Positions 6,940 to 16,425 of a stretch of DNA of 32,497 nucleotides are shown here, one piece after another. This stretch comes from an uncultured Methanobrevibacter sp. (lineage in GTDB: Archaea > Methanobacteriota > Methanobacteria > Methanobacteriales > Methanobacteriaceae): NCBI GenBank assembly GCA_902764015.1, contig CACWUH010000022.1, positions 1-32,497 on the forward strand. Direction: 5' to 3'. Numbering within the stretch: the stretch's first letter is position 1; each line of letters begins with the position of its first letter. Below the pieces are notes generated by a model. The model saw nothing but the letters and a program-made list of their open reading frames with translations. It made no database searches and was not told the DNA's origin. A program made the position numbers and the translations under genes.

Positions 6940-7722
6940 TTAGAAATTATATTCATTAGATGCCTTTTTCATGGCTGAAACATATTCCCTTAACGGTTCG
7001 GCCGCATCTTCGCCATATTGTTCAATTATTTTGACAATAGCACTTCCCACAATCACCCCCTCGGCAATCTTTCCAATATTTGATGCCTGTTCAGGAGTAT
7101 TGATTCCAAATCCAACCGCCAAAGGCAAATCCGTGACTTCACGAATGTCGGACAAGATTGCATTCAAATCCGTTTTGATTTCTGAACGCATTCCGGTCAC
7201 TCCCAATGACGAGACGACATAAATGAAACCGGTTGCATCACTTGCAATCTTTTGGATTCTCTGCTTGGATGTCGGCGCAATCAATGAAATCACATCCACA
7301 CCATTAGAAAGGGCAATGTCTGCAATTTCGCCCTTTTCCTCATACGGCAAATCTGGAGATATTATGCCATCGATGCCCAACTCAGCGCATCTTTCAAAGA
7401 ACTTTTCATAGCCATAAAAGAAAACTGGGTTGATATAAGTCAGAAAGACCAATGGAATGTCTGTTTTTTCCCGTACCCTTCGAACGATGTCGAACACATC
7501 ATCGGTTGTGGTATTGTGCTTTAGTGCCCTTACGTTTGCATCCTGAATAACAACGCCTTCAGCCATCGGGTCTGAAAATGGAATTCCTATTTCAATCAAA
7601 TCACATCCTGCCTCTTCCATGGCAAGAATATATTCAACAGTTTTGTCGACTGTCGGGTCTCCTGCAGTCAAGAATCCGATGAATGCAGTTCCATTCTTGA
7701 ACGCATCAGGTATTTTACTCAT
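6940..7722 (-). CDS. trpA: Tryptophan synthase alpha subunit
   Basis: 260 residues, normal length. The TIM-barrel hallmark [15 protein letters not shown] (about residues 39-53) carries the catalytic Glu and Asp. [26 protein letters not shown] and the phosphate-binding end [13 protein letters not shown] with VIVGSAIVK are in order. It cleaves indole-3-glycerol phosphate to indole, which is tunnelled to TrpB. ATG 7722 overlaps the trpB stop by 8 bases, so translation is coupled. Last gene of the trp operon. Confidence 0.97.
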   Translation of the reverse strand: MSKIPDAFKNGTAFIGFLTAGDPTVDKTVEYILAMEEAGCDLIEIGIPFSDPMAEGVVIQDANVRALKHNTTTDDVFDIVRRVREKTDIPLVFLTYINPVFFYGYEKFFERCAELGIDGIISPDLPYEEKGEIADIALSNGVDVISLIAPTSKQRIQKIASDATGFIYVVSSLGVTGMRSEIKTDLNAILSDIREVTDLPLAVGFGINTPEQASNIGKIAEGVIVGSAIVKIIEQYGEDAAEPLREYVSAMKKASNEYNF

Positions 7723-8899
7723 TCAAATCAACTCCTCTGTACTCTGCAATTGATCTGACATCCTTGTCCCCCCTGCCGGACAGGCAAATCATAATTATTT
7801 CATCCCTATCCATTTCAGGAGCTATCTTCATGGCATGTGCAACAGCGTGTGCACTTTCAATGGCCGGAATTATTCCTTCCATTCTTGAGAGGTACTCGAA
7901 TGCCTCGACCGCTTCCTCATCGGTTATCGGGACGTATTGTGCCCTTCCGGTGTCCCTCAAGTATGCATGTTCTGGACCCACACCGGGATAGTCCAGACCA
8001 GCTGACACCGAGTATACCGGCGCAATCTGGCCATAGTCGCCCTGATTGAAAATTGACTTCATTCCATGGAATATTCCAATCTTTCCGTTTGTAAGGGCTG
8101 CGGCATTGTATGGGGTGTCTATTCCTTTTCCTCCAGCTTCACAGCCAATCAATTTAACATCCTCATCTTCTATGAAATTATAGAATGCTCCCATTGCATT
8201 GCTTCCGCCACCGACGCAGGCGATGACTGCATCCGGAAGCTTTCCCTCTTTTTCAAGGAATTGTTCACGGGCTTCAGCGCTGATTACAGCCTGGAAATCA
8301 CGGACAATCATCGGAAACGGATGAGGTCCCATTGTGGAGCCTATTACATAGTTAGTATCATGAACCCTTGCAATCCAATCCCTGAACGCATCGTTCACAG
8401 CATCCTTCAATGTCTGTGTTCCTGATTTGACCGAATGAACCTTTGCGCCCAACAGTTCCATCCTATAGACATTCAAAGCCTGCCTTTTTGTATCTACTTC
8501 TCCCATGAACACTTCACATTCCATGTCCAGAAGTGCAGCGGCAGTTGCCGTTGCAACACCGTGCTGGCCAGCTCCGGTTTCTGCAATCACCCTTGTTTTG
8601 CCCATCTTTTTGGCAAGCAAAACCTGACCCAATACATTGTTTATCTTGTGGGCACCAGTATGGTTTAAATCCTCACGCTTCAAATAGATTTTAGCCCCAC
8701 CAAGGTTTTCTGTCATCCTTTTAGCATAATATAACAGGGACGGCCTTCCGGCATATTCCTTAAGCAATGCATTGAGCTCTTCGACAAAATCAGGGTCGTT
8801 CATATAATGATTGTACTGCTCCTCAAGGTATAGCAATTCGTTCATTAACGTTTCAGATATGTATTGACCTCCATATTCACCATATCTTCCTTTACTCAA
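7715..8899 (-). CDS. trpB: Tryptophan synthase beta subunit (TrpB1 type)
   Basis: 394 residues, typical of the TrpB1 class that pairs with Trp[16 protein letters not shown] contains the PLP-binding Lys (about residue 83). [12 protein letters not shown], the phosphate cradle GGGSNAMG and the final CLSGRGDKD motif are intact. It joins indole and serine. The start is TTG 8899, which overlaps the trpF stop in TTGA and has GGAGGTT 6 bases upstream; no closer ATG keeps the conserved [10 protein letters not shown] start. Followed by trpA. Confidence 0.97.
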   Translation of the reverse strand: MSKGRYGEYGGQYISETLMNELLYLEEQYNHYMNDPDFVEELNALLKEYAGRPSLLYYAKRMTENLGGAKIYLKREDLNHTGAHKINNVLGQVLLAKKMGKTRVIAETGAGQHGVATATAAALLDMECEVFMGEVDTKRQALNVYRMELLGAKVHSVKSGTQTLKDAVNDAFRDWIARVHDTNYVIGSTMGPHPFPMIVRDFQAVISAEAREQFLEKEGKLPDAVIACVGGGSNAMGAFYNFIEDEDVKLIGCEAGGKGIDTPYNAAALTNGKIGIFHGMKSIFNQGDYGQIAPVYSVSAGLDYPGVGPEHAYLRDTGRAQYVPITDEEAVEAFEYLSRMEGIIPAIESAHAVAHAMKIAPEMDRDEIIMICLSGRGDKDVRSIAEYRGVDLNE

Positions 8900-9495
8900 T
8901 TTATAACCTCCATTATCTCCTTTATCTTAATTTCATCTTTAAATCCGTCAGTTTCAAGGCTTGAACTTAAATCGACAGCATAAGGATCAAACTCATCAAC
9001 GGCCAGAGTTACATTTTCGCTATCCAATCCTCCAGCCAGGAAAAACTCCTTTTTCAAGTCCTTTCGAATCAGACCCCAATCAAATGTCTTTCCGCTGCCT
9101 TTTCCACTGTCAAGCAACAAATAATCTGCAATGGAATCATTGTACTGCAATAAATCCACTTCATCATTCATTTCAATTGCATTGATGATTATCAATTCAC
9201 CATTGGTTTTGTCTTTTAAATCTGATATATATTCTTCGCTTTCGTGGCCATGAAGCTGAGCAACTTCAATTATTCCATCGCCGAAGAGTTCCAATATCTC
9301 ATTTTCGGGAGCATCCACGAAAACCCCAACTGAAATTATATCCGAATCCAAATTGTCCTTTAGCTTTCTAGCCAAATCATGTGAGACCTTTCTTTTTGAA
9401 TATGCAAATACAAATCCGATATAATCCGGCTTGTACCTGTTTACTATTTCAATATCCTCCAATCTTTTGATTCCGCAGATTTTGATTTTAACCAT
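8896..9495 (-). CDS. trpF: Phosphoribosylanthranilate isomerase
   Basis: 199 residues, normal length. [11 protein letters not shown] holds the catalytic Cys (residue 7). [52 protein letters not shown] (catalytic Asp) and [12 protein letters not shown] follow as in the family, and the end has [14 protein letters not shown]. It catalyses the Amadori rearrangement before TrpC. ATG 9495 overlaps trpC by 8 bases; its own stop overlaps trpB. Confidence 0.96.
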   Translation of the reverse strand: MVKIKICGIKRLEDIEIVNRYKPDYIGFVFAYSKRKVSHDLARKLKDNLDSDIISVGVFVDAPENEILELFGDGIIEVAQLHGHESEEYISDLKDKTNGELIIINAIEMNDEVDLLQYNDSIADYLLLDSGKGSGKTFDWGLIRKDLKKEFFLAGGLDSENVTLAVDEFDPYAVDLSSSLETDGFKDEIKIKEIMEVIN

Positions 9496-10264
9496 TTTTC
9501 AGCTCCGCAATCATGGCCTTTTTATCATCGCATTTCATTAAAGTTTCGCCTATTAAAACAGCATCAACATCATTTTCCTTCAATCTCCTTACATCTTCAG
9601 CTGTTTTAATGCCACTTTCTGAAATAAATATGACATCTCCACTAACACATCTACGTAGGTTGATACTATTTTCAATATCTACAGTGAAATCCTGCAGGTT
9701 CCTGTTGTTGACGCCGATGATTTCAGCGCCGACAGTCATTGCCCTCATGATTTCATCACCGTCATGAGTCTCGACAATTGCCGACAGGCCCAAATCATGA
9801 GCCAGATCCAAATATTTTTTGAGCTGAACGACGTCGAGAATGGAAACAATCAGCAGAACGGCTGAAGCACCCAAAAGCTTTGCTTCCCAAATCATGTATT
9901 CGTCAACCACAAAATCCTTCCTTAAAACAGGGATGCTAACTTCCTTGACAATCTCTTCCAAATACTCATCAGACCCCTGGAAAAAATAAGGTTCCGTCAG
10001 TACAGATATTGCAGAAGCTCCCGCAGCCTCATATTCCTTTGCAATTGCAAGATAATCAAAATCCTCCGCAATCAATCCCTTTGAAGGGGAAGCTTTCTTG
10101 ACTTCAGCAATGATGGAGATATCATCGCCACCCAATGCCTCCTTAAAAGGAAATTCGTCTGAGATTTCCAACAGGGAAACCTGCTTTTTAAGGTCTTCCA
10201 ATGGCATTATTTCTTTGGCCATTTCCACTCTCTGTTTGGTTTTTTCAACAATTTCATCCAACAT
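9488..10264 (-). CDS. trpC: Indole-3-glycerol phosphate synthase
   Basis: 258 residues from ATG 10264 (MLDEIVEKTKQRVE), one base after the trpD stop. ATG 10276 and an upstream codon at 10300 are in frame but lie inside trpD and are less family-like. The TIM-barrel motifs are intact: IIAEVKKASPSKGLI (catalytic Lys), VLRKDFVVDEYMIWEAKLLGASAVLLI, GVNNRNLQDF, FISESGI, and VLIGETLMK. It closes the indole ring from CdRP. No clear ribosome-binding site, so coupling to trpD is likely. Confidence 0.96.
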   Translation of the reverse strand: MLDEIVEKTKQRVEMAKEIMPLEDLKKQVSLLEISDEFPFKEALGGDDISIIAEVKKASPSKGLIAEDFDYLAIAKEYEAAGASAISVLTEPYFFQGSDEYLEEIVKEVSIPVLRKDFVVDEYMIWEAKLLGASAVLLIVSILDVVQLKKYLDLAHDLGLSAIVETHDGDEIMRAMTVGAEIIGVNNRNLQDFTVDIENSINLRRCVSGDVIFISESGIKTAEDVRRLKENDVDAVLIGETLMKCDDKKAMIAELKNG

Positions 10265-10265
10265 A

Positions 10266-11276
10266 TTAATCAGCATTTGTAAATTCGATAAAGTCTTCAA
10301 GTTGTTTCAATGCCCTTCCGGAATCGATTATTTCAGCTGCAAGCTCGACACCTTCCCTTAAGGATTCGACCTTTCCTGCAACATACATTCCTGCAGCGGA
10401 ATTCAAAAGAACGGCATTTCTTTTCGGTCCCTTTTCACCTTTCAATATTGACAGTGTGATTTGGGCGTTTTCCTTGGCATCGCCACCGACAAGATCCTCC
10501 TTGGAACACACTTCCATTCCGAAGTATTCTGGCGAAATTTCATAGGACATTGTTTTACCATCTTTAAGTTCACATACAAAAGTTTTGTCACTGACTGAAA
10601 TTTCATCCATGCCGTCCATTCCATAAACGGACAATGCGGAATCGACGCCGAGATTTTTAAGCACTTCCATTAGCGGTTCTACAAGTTCCTTTTCATATAC
10701 TCCCAAAACCTGCATCGAAGCACCGGCAGGGTTTGTCAGCGGCCCCAATATATTGAAGATTGTCCTGATTGAAAGCTCGCGCCTTACCGGAGCCACATAC
10801 TTCATTGACAGGTGGTAATTCTGGGCAAACAAAAAGCATATGTTGTTTTCCTTCAGGCATCTCAAGCTTCTGCTTGGGCTTATGTTGATGTTGACGCCCA
10901 ACTCCTCCAGCACATCGGCAGCTCCGCATTTGCTTGAGGCTGACCTGTTTCCATGCTTTGCAACCGGAATTCCGGCAGCAGAAATCACAATCGATGATGT
11001 CGTTGAAATGTTGAAGGTGTTTGAACCGTCGCCTCCGGTCCCCACTATTTCCAATACCTTCTCATCATTGAGAAGCCTCAAACAGTGCGCCCTCATCGCT
11101 TCAGCTGATGCGGTGATTTCCTCAATTGTTTCGCCTTTCATTGCCATGGCGGTGAGATATGCGCTCATCTGGACTTCGCTTGCATCGCCACTCATGATTT
11201 CATCCATTGTCTTGTAAGCCTCATCATAAGTCAAATCTTCATGTTTGTATACCTTTAAAATAGCCTCTTTAATCAT
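10266..11276 (-). CDS. trpD: Anthranilate phosphoribosyltransferase
   Basis: 336 residues, normal length. The PRPP-binding loop [14 protein letters not shown] (about residues 82-95), [22 protein letters not shown], and the interior LGPLTNPA are typical. It joins anthranilate to PRPP. ATG 11276 overlaps the trpG stop as ATGA. It is third in the operon, between trpG and trpC, not at the end as in Methanothermobacter. The extended C-terminus ends [14 protein letters not shown]. Confidence 0.97.
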   Translation of the reverse strand: MIKEAILKVYKHEDLTYDEAYKTMDEIMSGDASEVQMSAYLTAMAMKGETIEEITASAEAMRAHCLRLLNDEKVLEIVGTGGDGSNTFNISTTSSIVISAAGIPVAKHGNRSASSKCGAADVLEELGVNINISPSRSLRCLKENNICFLFAQNYHLSMKYVAPVRRELSIRTIFNILGPLTNPAGASMQVLGVYEKELVEPLMEVLKNLGVDSALSVYGMDGMDEISVSDKTFVCELKDGKTMSYEISPEYFGMEVCSKEDLVGGDAKENAQITLSILKGEKGPKRNAVLLNSAAGMYVAGKVESLREGVELAAEIIDSGRALKQLEDFIEFTNAD

Positions 11277-11857
11277 AAAATACCTCTTTCAACTTTCTCC
11301 ATGAAATTTTCAATAATCGTCAATCCATCAGGCGTCAATATTGACTCCGGATGGAACTGCAGCCCATAAACATTATAATCTTTGTGCTTTACGGCCATGA
11401 CTTCTCTATCGTCACGGGCCTTTGAGATGATTTCCAGACAATCCGGAAGTGTGTCCTCAACAAGGCTCAGGGAATGATACCTTCCGACTGTAATTTCTCC
11501 CGGAAGGCCCTTGAAGATGAAGTCATAGTCAAGGGAGATCTTTGATGACTTTCCATGCATCAGCCTTTTTGCATGGGACACCTTGCCTCCAAGTGCAGCG
11601 CATATCGCCTGATGGCCCAGGCAAACCCCCAGAATAGGTATGCTGTCATGGAATTCCCTTACAAGATCCATGCAGATTCCGGCATTTTCCGGCTTTCCAG
11701 GCCCCGGAGACAAAATGATTGCATCGGGACCTAACTCCTTAATCTCATCAATCGTGATTTTATCGTTTCTTGAAACCTGAATGTCTGAGTTGACCTGACC
11801 TACCAGCTGGTACAGGTTATATGAAAAACTGTCATAGTTGTCTATTAAAAGAATCAT
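11273..11857 (-). CDS. trpG: Anthranilate synthase component II (glutamine amidotransferase)
   Basis: 194 residues, a stand-alone class I glutamine amidotransferase. [14 protein letters not shown] at the N-terminus, [13 protein letters not shown], the nucleophile Cys in GVCLGHQAI (about residue 79), and HPESILT carrying the catalytic His/Glu are all present. It supplies ammonia to TrpE. ATG 11857 overlaps the trpE stop as ATGA. PabA activity is also possible in organisms with one such protein, but the location argues for TrpG. Confidence 0.96.
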   Translation of the reverse strand: MILLIDNYDSFSYNLYQLVGQVNSDIQVSRNDKITIDEIKELGPDAIILSPGPGKPENAGICMDLVREFHDSIPILGVCLGHQAICAALGGKVSHAKRLMHGKSSKISLDYDFIFKGLPGEITVGRYHSLSLVEDTLPDCLEIISKARDDREVMAVKHKDYNVYGLQFHPESILTPDGLTIIENFMEKVERGIL

Positions 11858-13350
11858 TGCAATCCCCCATCAGCTGTTTTTAAAGCATCAATCACTGCCG
11901 CCGCCTTATTCAAGGATTCCTCAAATTCCTTTTCGGGAACGCTGTCAGCCACAATGCCCGCACCTGAGCGTATGAACACCTTGTTGTTTCTTGCAAAGGC
12001 TATCCTGATTGAAATGCAGGTGTCGATGTTTCCGCTCAAATCGACATATCCAATGGCTCCACCATAGATTCCTCGCTTGTTGTCTTCAAGCTCGTTTATT
12101 ATTTCACATGCCCTTATCTTTGGGGCGCCTGACAATGTTCCGGCAGGCAAAATCGAATCGATGGCCGCAAGTGAGTCCAAATCGCTTCTCAAATCGCCGG
12201 TGACGGTGGATCCGATGTGCATCACATGTGAAAACCTCTCGACTGAGAGGTACTTGTCCACCTTGACGGAACCGATTTTGGAAATCCTTCCGATGTCGTT
12301 TCTTCCAAGGTCGACCAGCATGTTGTGCTCTGCAAGCTCCTTTTCATCAGCGAGCAGGTCATGCTCAAGCTCATGGTCCTCCTCATCCGTCTTTCCGCGA
12401 GGCCTTGTTCCTGCAAGAGGGAATGTGTAAAGCTTGTTGTCGTTGAGCTTGACCAGCGTTTCAGGAGAAGCGCCCGCAATCTCTATGTCATCGCTTGAAA
12501 AGTAGAACATGTAGGGAGATGGATTTGTGGTCCTAAGCACCCTGTATGTGTCAAGCAGGCTTCCTGAAATGTCAGCCTCTATCCTGTTTGAAAGAACTAC
12601 CTGGAAAATGTCACCTTCATAAATGTAGTTTTTTGCCTTTTCAACCATTTCACAGTACTTTTCACGTGAGAAAGCCGGCTTGAAATCTGACTTTAACTTA
12701 AGTGGAACGATTTCTGATTTTTTGCCGTTCTTCAATAAGTCTGCCATCTCAAGAAGCTCATCGCATGCCCTTTCGTAATTGCCCTGCAGGTCATCGGTTT
12801 TGATATTGACTATCAGGATTATCTTCTGCCTGAAGTTGTCGAATGCGATGACCTTGTCGAAAAGCATCAGGTCAATGTCCTTGAAGCAGTCCTGATTTTC
12901 GGCATCAAGATTCAGGCTAGGCTCGGCATATTTGATGTAGTCATATGCAAAATATCCCACAAATCCGCCTGTGAAAGGAGGCAGGCCCTCCAGTTTTGGG
13001 GATCTGTTCTTTTCAATCAGGTCATTGATTATCTCTCGGGGATTGTCCGTTTCTATAATCACTTCATCATCGTTCAGTTCATTGAAGTCCTTGTCGCCCT
13101 TGATGTGGACAACCCCATCCTGGCAGGTGAACTCCAAAAGCGGATTGAAGCCTAAAAATGTGTATCTTCCCCATTTCTTTGAATCTTCTACACTTTCCAG
13201 CATGTATGCATGTTTGCTTATGCCCTTTAAAATTCTTAAAACCTCTATCGGTGTCGCTATATCCGAAAACAATTCATAGGATATGGGAATCCTCTTATAT
13301 TCTTCATTCTTGCTTATCTCTTTTACTTCTTCAAAACTTGGGGAAAACAT
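11854..13350 (-). CDS. trpE: Anthranilate synthase component I
   Basis: 498 residues, full length. The N-terminal domain has AYMLESVEDSKKWGRYTFLG; its LES stretch is the usual feedback tryptophan-binding site. The chorismate-binding domain (about residues 230-490) shows PSPYMFYF, FPLAGTRPRGKT, DLGRNDIGRISKIGSV, HIGSTVTG, PAGTLSGAPKIRACEII and RSGAGIVADSVPEKE. It turns chorismate into anthranilate with TrpG. ATG 13350 follows GTGAT with 3 bases of spacing. First gene of trpEGDCFBA, just downstream of a promoter with TGTAC inverted repeats. Confidence 0.97.
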   Translation of the reverse strand: MFSPSFEEVKEISKNEEYKRIPISYELFSDIATPIEVLRILKGISKHAYMLESVEDSKKWGRYTFLGFNPLLEFTCQDGVVHIKGDKDFNELNDDEVIIETDNPREIINDLIEKNRSPKLEGLPPFTGGFVGYFAYDYIKYAEPSLNLDAENQDCFKDIDLMLFDKVIAFDNFRQKIILIVNIKTDDLQGNYERACDELLEMADLLKNGKKSEIVPLKLKSDFKPAFSREKYCEMVEKAKNYIYEGDIFQVVLSNRIEADISGSLLDTYRVLRTTNPSPYMFYFSSDDIEIAGASPETLVKLNDNKLYTFPLAGTRPRGKTDEEDHELEHDLLADEKELAEHNMLVDLGRNDIGRISKIGSVKVDKYLSVERFSHVMHIGSTVTGDLRSDLDSLAAIDSILPAGTLSGAPKIRACEIINELEDNKRGIYGGAIGYVDLSGNIDTCISIRIAFARNNKVFIRSGAGIVADSVPEKEFEESLNKAAAVIDALKTADGGLQ

Positions 13351-13369
13351 TTTATCACTAATTATTAAT

Positions 13370-13413
13370 TAGTACGATGTACTATTTAAAGCCTTGTTGT
13401 ACTAAAAAGTACA
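13370..13413 (-). promoter_or_regulatory. trp promoter with two TRP-box-like operators
   Basis: Two perfect inverted repeats flank a TATA box. TAGTAC/GTACTA lies at 13370-13384 with a 3-base spacer, and TGTACT/AGTACA at 13398-13413 with a 4-base spacer. Between them TTTAAATA (13390-13383, minus strand) is the likely TATA box, so transcription would start near 13360, about 10 bases before trpE. In Methanothermobacter thermautotrophicus, TrpY represses trp genes through TRP boxes of consensus TGTACA. These sites look alike; binding here is inference. No trpY gene is in the window. Confidence 0.7.
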
Positions 13414-13435
13414 TTGAAATATATTTGAAAAAAAA

Positions 13436-13837
13436 TTATTGCATTTTGTCCTGTTCCTTGCTGAATGCAATAACAATCTTTTTGATTTCCCTGCTTTCAA
13501 GATAAGGAAGGTTTTCCGTGATTTCACGTTCCAAATCCCTATTCAGCTGCAATCTTTTTTTGGCGTATTCCTCACCTTCAAATTCGGTTCTATACTGTTT
13601 GTTTAGATTGGAATATTTGGTAATCAAAGGCTGGAGAACGGTTCCTATATCCTCATCCAGACGGTCATTGATGATTTTTCTTTTCCTGATTTCAGTTAGG
13701 AATCCGACAATAGTGATGAAAAATCCCACCATGGTCACGGTCAAGGCCGGGACAAAAATCTTCTGATTGTCAATGAACACCACGGTGACGACAATGCCAA
13801 CAAGAATTACAACAATCCCAATTTTTCTTAAATCCAT
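13436..13837 (-). CDS. Hypothetical two-helix membrane protein
   Basis: 133 residues, family not recognised. Two hydrophobic helices lie at about residues 6-22 and 30-48. A charged, mostly helical cytoplasmic tail follows (RKRKIINDRLDEDIG ... EEYAKKRLQLNRDLEREITENLP) and may form a coiled coil. No enzyme motif is seen. It starts 10 bases after the CPBP protease stop, without a strong ribosome-binding site, so the two are probably co-transcribed. It ends 22 bases before the trp operator region. Confidence 0.6.
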   Translation of the reverse strand: MDLRKIGIVVILVGIVVTVVFIDNQKIFVPALTVTMVGFFITIVGFLTEIRKRKIINDRLDEDIGTVLQPLITKYSNLNKQYRTEFEGEEYAKKRLQLNRDLEREITENLPYLESREIKKIVIAFSKEQDKMQ

Positions 13838-13847
13838 GATAAGAGAT

Positions 13848-14597
13848 TTATGACTTATTATTATTTAAAATTTTCAATTTCCGAATAATGAAAACCAAAA
13901 GAATGACAAATGAAACTATGGCCAAAACGGACATTACTGAAACGGCCATGCCATCAGTGAATAAAACCTTATCTGAATCGAAGAATACGATTATTTCGGC
14001 AATTAGGTTGTTAAAAAAGTGAGCGAAAATCGCAACGAAAATATTGTCGGTTTTTAGGTATAATATTGCAATGCAAATTCCAAAAATGAATGCCGAGAAT
14101 ATGGATCCGAAGCTGTGAAGGGTTGCAAACAAAAGAGACGATATCAACACCGCAAAAACAACGGGAAGGGCCAATTGTAGCCTGTTTAGGAAAACTCCCC
14201 TAAAAATCAGCTCTTCAGAAATCGGGGAAATGAAGATAGTGGCCATCAGGCTGCCCGTCAAAAATGAATTGAACAGATTGAATGACGGAACAATCCCTAA
14301 AATGAAATCTGAAAGATATAGCATCCCATATGAAAAAAATATATTTAAGATTACCACAAAAAGGATATCCTTTAAAATATCCGGCGAAAAGACTTCCAGG
14401 ATGTCAACCTTAATTGACAAAACTTCATCCCTCAGTTTAAAAATAAAGTAAATAATTATAAAAATATAAATCCAGTAAACATCAATGTGAACAATGTTTA
14501 AAGTATTAATAGAATATTGAATTACAAACAAAATAATGATTAAAGACAATATCTCTTTTAAAGTAATTTTCTTGAGTTTTTCATTGATTGAAGACAT
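13848..14597 (-). CDS. CPBP-family intramembrane metalloprotease
   Basis: 249 residues with about seven or eight hydrophobic segments. The CPBP (CAAX protease / Abi) motifs are in order: SEELIFRG (EExxxR) near residue 129, FATLHSFG near 160, and FAHFFNNLIAE near 205. These carry the Glu, His and Asn residues of the active site. Relatives cleave prenylated CAAX proteins or self-protect against bacteriocins; in archaea the substrate is not known. There is no ribosome-binding site, and CATAAATTTTA (about 14622-14612, minus) is at a distance fitting a leaderless transcript. The small HTH gene lies upstream and the two-helix protein downstream. Confidence 0.85.
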   Translation of the reverse strand: MSSINEKLKKITLKEILSLIIILFVIQYSINTLNIVHIDVYWIYIFIIIYFIFKLRDEVLSIKVDILEVFSPDILKDILFVVILNIFFSYGMLYLSDFILGIVPSFNLFNSFLTGSLMATIFISPISEELIFRGVFLNRLQLALPVVFAVLISSLLFATLHSFGSIFSAFIFGICIAILYLKTDNIFVAIFAHFFNNLIAEIIVFFDSDKVLFTDGMAVSVMSVLAIVSFVILLVFIIRKLKILNNNKS

Positions 14598-14697
14598 CTT
14601 ATCAGAAATAAAATTTATGAATAAAATAAAAAATACCCCTAACTAAAAAAACAATCCGGCATATTTACTAATCTCTAAATAATAACTTTTTCTGCAT

Positions 14698-14901
14698 CTA
14701 ATCAACGTCATTGAGCACAAAGACATCTTCAATTGCGTTTTTACCCAATATTTTAGTAATTTTATATGCCAATATTAGAGAAGGGTTATAGCGTGCATTT
14801 TCTAAAGCGTTTATTGTCTGACGTGTAACACCAGCTAAATCGGCCAATTCCTGTTGAGTTATGCCTTTTTCCTGGCGGAATTTTCGTATTTTTGTTTCCA
14901 T
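14698..14901 (-). CDS. Small XRE/Cro-type HTH transcriptional regulator
   Basis: 67 residues from ATG 14901, set by GGTGAT 3 bases upstream; the longer frame to 14958 crosses the palindrome and is rejected. It is almost entirely one HTH domain: [39 protein letters not shown] (residues about 4-43), with helix 2 and recognition helix 3 clear. Such proteins are close to Bacillus YozG-like regulators, often next to membrane proteins. A perfect palindrome covers its predicted transcription start, suggesting autoregulation. It may also control the CPBP protease and two-helix gene downstream, or divergent purB. Confidence 0.88.
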   Translation of the reverse strand: METKIRKFRQEKGITQQELADLAGVTRQTINALENARYNPSLILAYKITKILGKNAIEDVFVLNDVD

Positions 14902-14909
14902 GTTATCAC

Positions 14910-14932
14910 CTATTATAAATGATTTATAATAG
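14910..14932. promoter_or_regulatory. Perfect 23-bp palindrome, likely operator of the HTH regulator
   Basis: Arms CTATTATAAAT (14910-14920) and ATTTATAATAG (14922-14932) mirror each other around G14921 with no mismatch. The palindrome touches the GGTGAT ribosome-binding site. A TATA-like ATATAAAG (14951-14944, minus) places the start of transcription inside it. The same AT-rich box can serve divergent purB. Confidence 0.65.
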
Positions 14933-15038
14933 TAATAATTAATCTTTATATGAAACAATATAAATGTTTGCTAAAATTTAATAGTTTGAACAACAAAAAT
15001 AATATTGTATTAATAATTATTAGGTGAGATGATAAAAA

Positions 15039-16388
15039 ATGGCTATACACCCAATTGAATTTAGGTATGGTACTCCTGAAATGAAAAATATTTGGGAAGA
15101 AGAGAACAAACTGCAAAGAATGCTCGATGTGGAAGCAGCATTGGCTTTGGCTGAAGGAAAACTAGGAATAATACCGCAGGAAGTTGCAGACGAAATTGCG
15201 GCAAAGGCAAATACAAAATACGTAAAACTGGAAAGAATGAAAGAAATCGAAGCTGAAACCAACCACGACATCGCTGCATTGTCAAAATCAATTACCGAAG
15301 TATGCGAAAACGGTGCCGGAGAATATGTTCACTTCGGAGCTACATCCAACGATATCGTGGACAGCTCAAATTCCCTGCTGATTCGTGACTCCATTGACGT
15401 TCTTGAAGAAAAGCTGGAAAGACTGACAAAAATCATGCTCAAACTGGCAGAAGAAAACAAGATGAAGGTATGCATCGGACGTACACACGGACAACATGCA
15501 CTTCCAACCACCTACGGAATGAAATTCGGAATCTGGGCGGACGAACTCCACAGACAATATGTGAGATTGGAAAACGCAAGAGCAAATGTCTGTGTTGGAA
15601 TGATGGATGGTGCTGTCGGAACCACTGCCGCTCTTGGCGAACAGGGCTGGGAAATCCATAAGACCGTTGCGGAAATCCTAGGATTGCCTCCAGCAAGAAT
15701 CACAAATCAGGTCGTTCAAAGGGACAATCACGTCGAGTTCATAAGTGTTCTGGCAAACATAGCAAGTACCCTCGATAAGATTGGACTTGAAATCAGAAGC
15801 CTGCAGAGAACTGAAATCATGGAAGTCGGCGAATACTTCGATCCTGAAAAGCAGGTTGGAAGCAGCACAATGCCACATAAGATGAACCCAATCACAGCCG
15901 AAAGGATTTGTGGAGTTGCAAGAATCGTCAAATCATTCATCAATGCCGCTTTAGATAACAATCCTCTCTGGCACGAAAGGGACCTGACCAACTCCTCATG
16001 TGAAAGGATAATGTTTCCGGAAAGCTGCATTCTAACCGATTACATCCTGAACTTGACAATTAAACTGATGAACAACCTTGTATTCTATGACGAAAACATC
16101 GAAAGGAACTTGAACCTGACCAACGGCTTAATCATGGCCGAAAGGCTTATGGCAGAGCTGACCCGTGCTGGAATGGGAAAGCAAACCGCTTACGGAATTG
16201 TTAGAAAAAACGCAATCAAGGCAAACAAGGAAAAACTATTGCTCGGCGAACTGATTCTGGAAGATGAAGAGGTTCAAAAATACCTGACCGAAGAGGATGT
16301 CGAAAAGATAATGGATCCTCACACTTACATCGGCTCAATACCAACAATCATCGACGAGCTGCTTGAAGAATCAGAAAGCTGGTTTTAA
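15039..16388 (+). CDS. purB: Adenylosuccinate lyase
   Basis: 449 residues, normal length. The fumarase/ASL superfamily signature GSSTMPHKMNPITAE lies near residue 271. GRTHGQHALPTTYGMKFG (catalytic His, about residue 147) and TSNDIVDSSNSLLIRD are also intact. It acts twice in purine synthesis, on SAICAR and on adenylosuccinate. AGGTGAG lies about a dozen bases before ATG 15039, a slightly long spacing. The gene is divergent from the HTH regulator and converges with copA at a shared terminator. Confidence 0.97.
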   Translation: MAIHPIEFRYGTPEMKNIWEEENKLQRMLDVEAALALAEGKLGIIPQEVADEIAAKANTKYVKLERMKEIEAETNHDIAALSKSITEVCENGAGEYVHFGATSNDIVDSSNSLLIRDSIDVLEEKLERLTKIMLKLAEENKMKVCIGRTHGQHALPTTYGMKFGIWADELHRQYVRLENARANVCVGMMDGAVGTTAALGEQGWEIHKTVAEILGLPPARITNQVVQRDNHVEFISVLANIASTLDKIGLEIRSLQRTEIMEVGEYFDPEKQVGSSTMPHKMNPITAERICGVARIVKSFINAALDNNPLWHERDLTNSSCERIMFPESCILTDYILNLTIKLMNNLVFYDENIERNLNLTNGLIMAERLMAELTRAGMGKQTAYGIVRKNAIKANKEKLLLGELILEDEEVQKYLTEEDVEKIMDPHTYIGSIPTIIDELLEESESWF

Positions 16389-16400
16389 ATCAAAAAATAG

Positions 16401-16425
16401 AATTAATTGGTAAACCCAATTAATT
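16401..16425. terminator. Bidirectional terminator between purB and copA
   Basis: AATTAATTGG (16401-16410) pairs perfectly with CCAATTAATT (16416-16425) around a 5-base loop. T-rich sequence follows on both strands. The copA stop codon is inside the 3' arm. Confidence 0.75.

Noticed and set aside
15061-15878. Several open frames opposite purB
   Set aside because: All are antisense to purB and show no independent signals.
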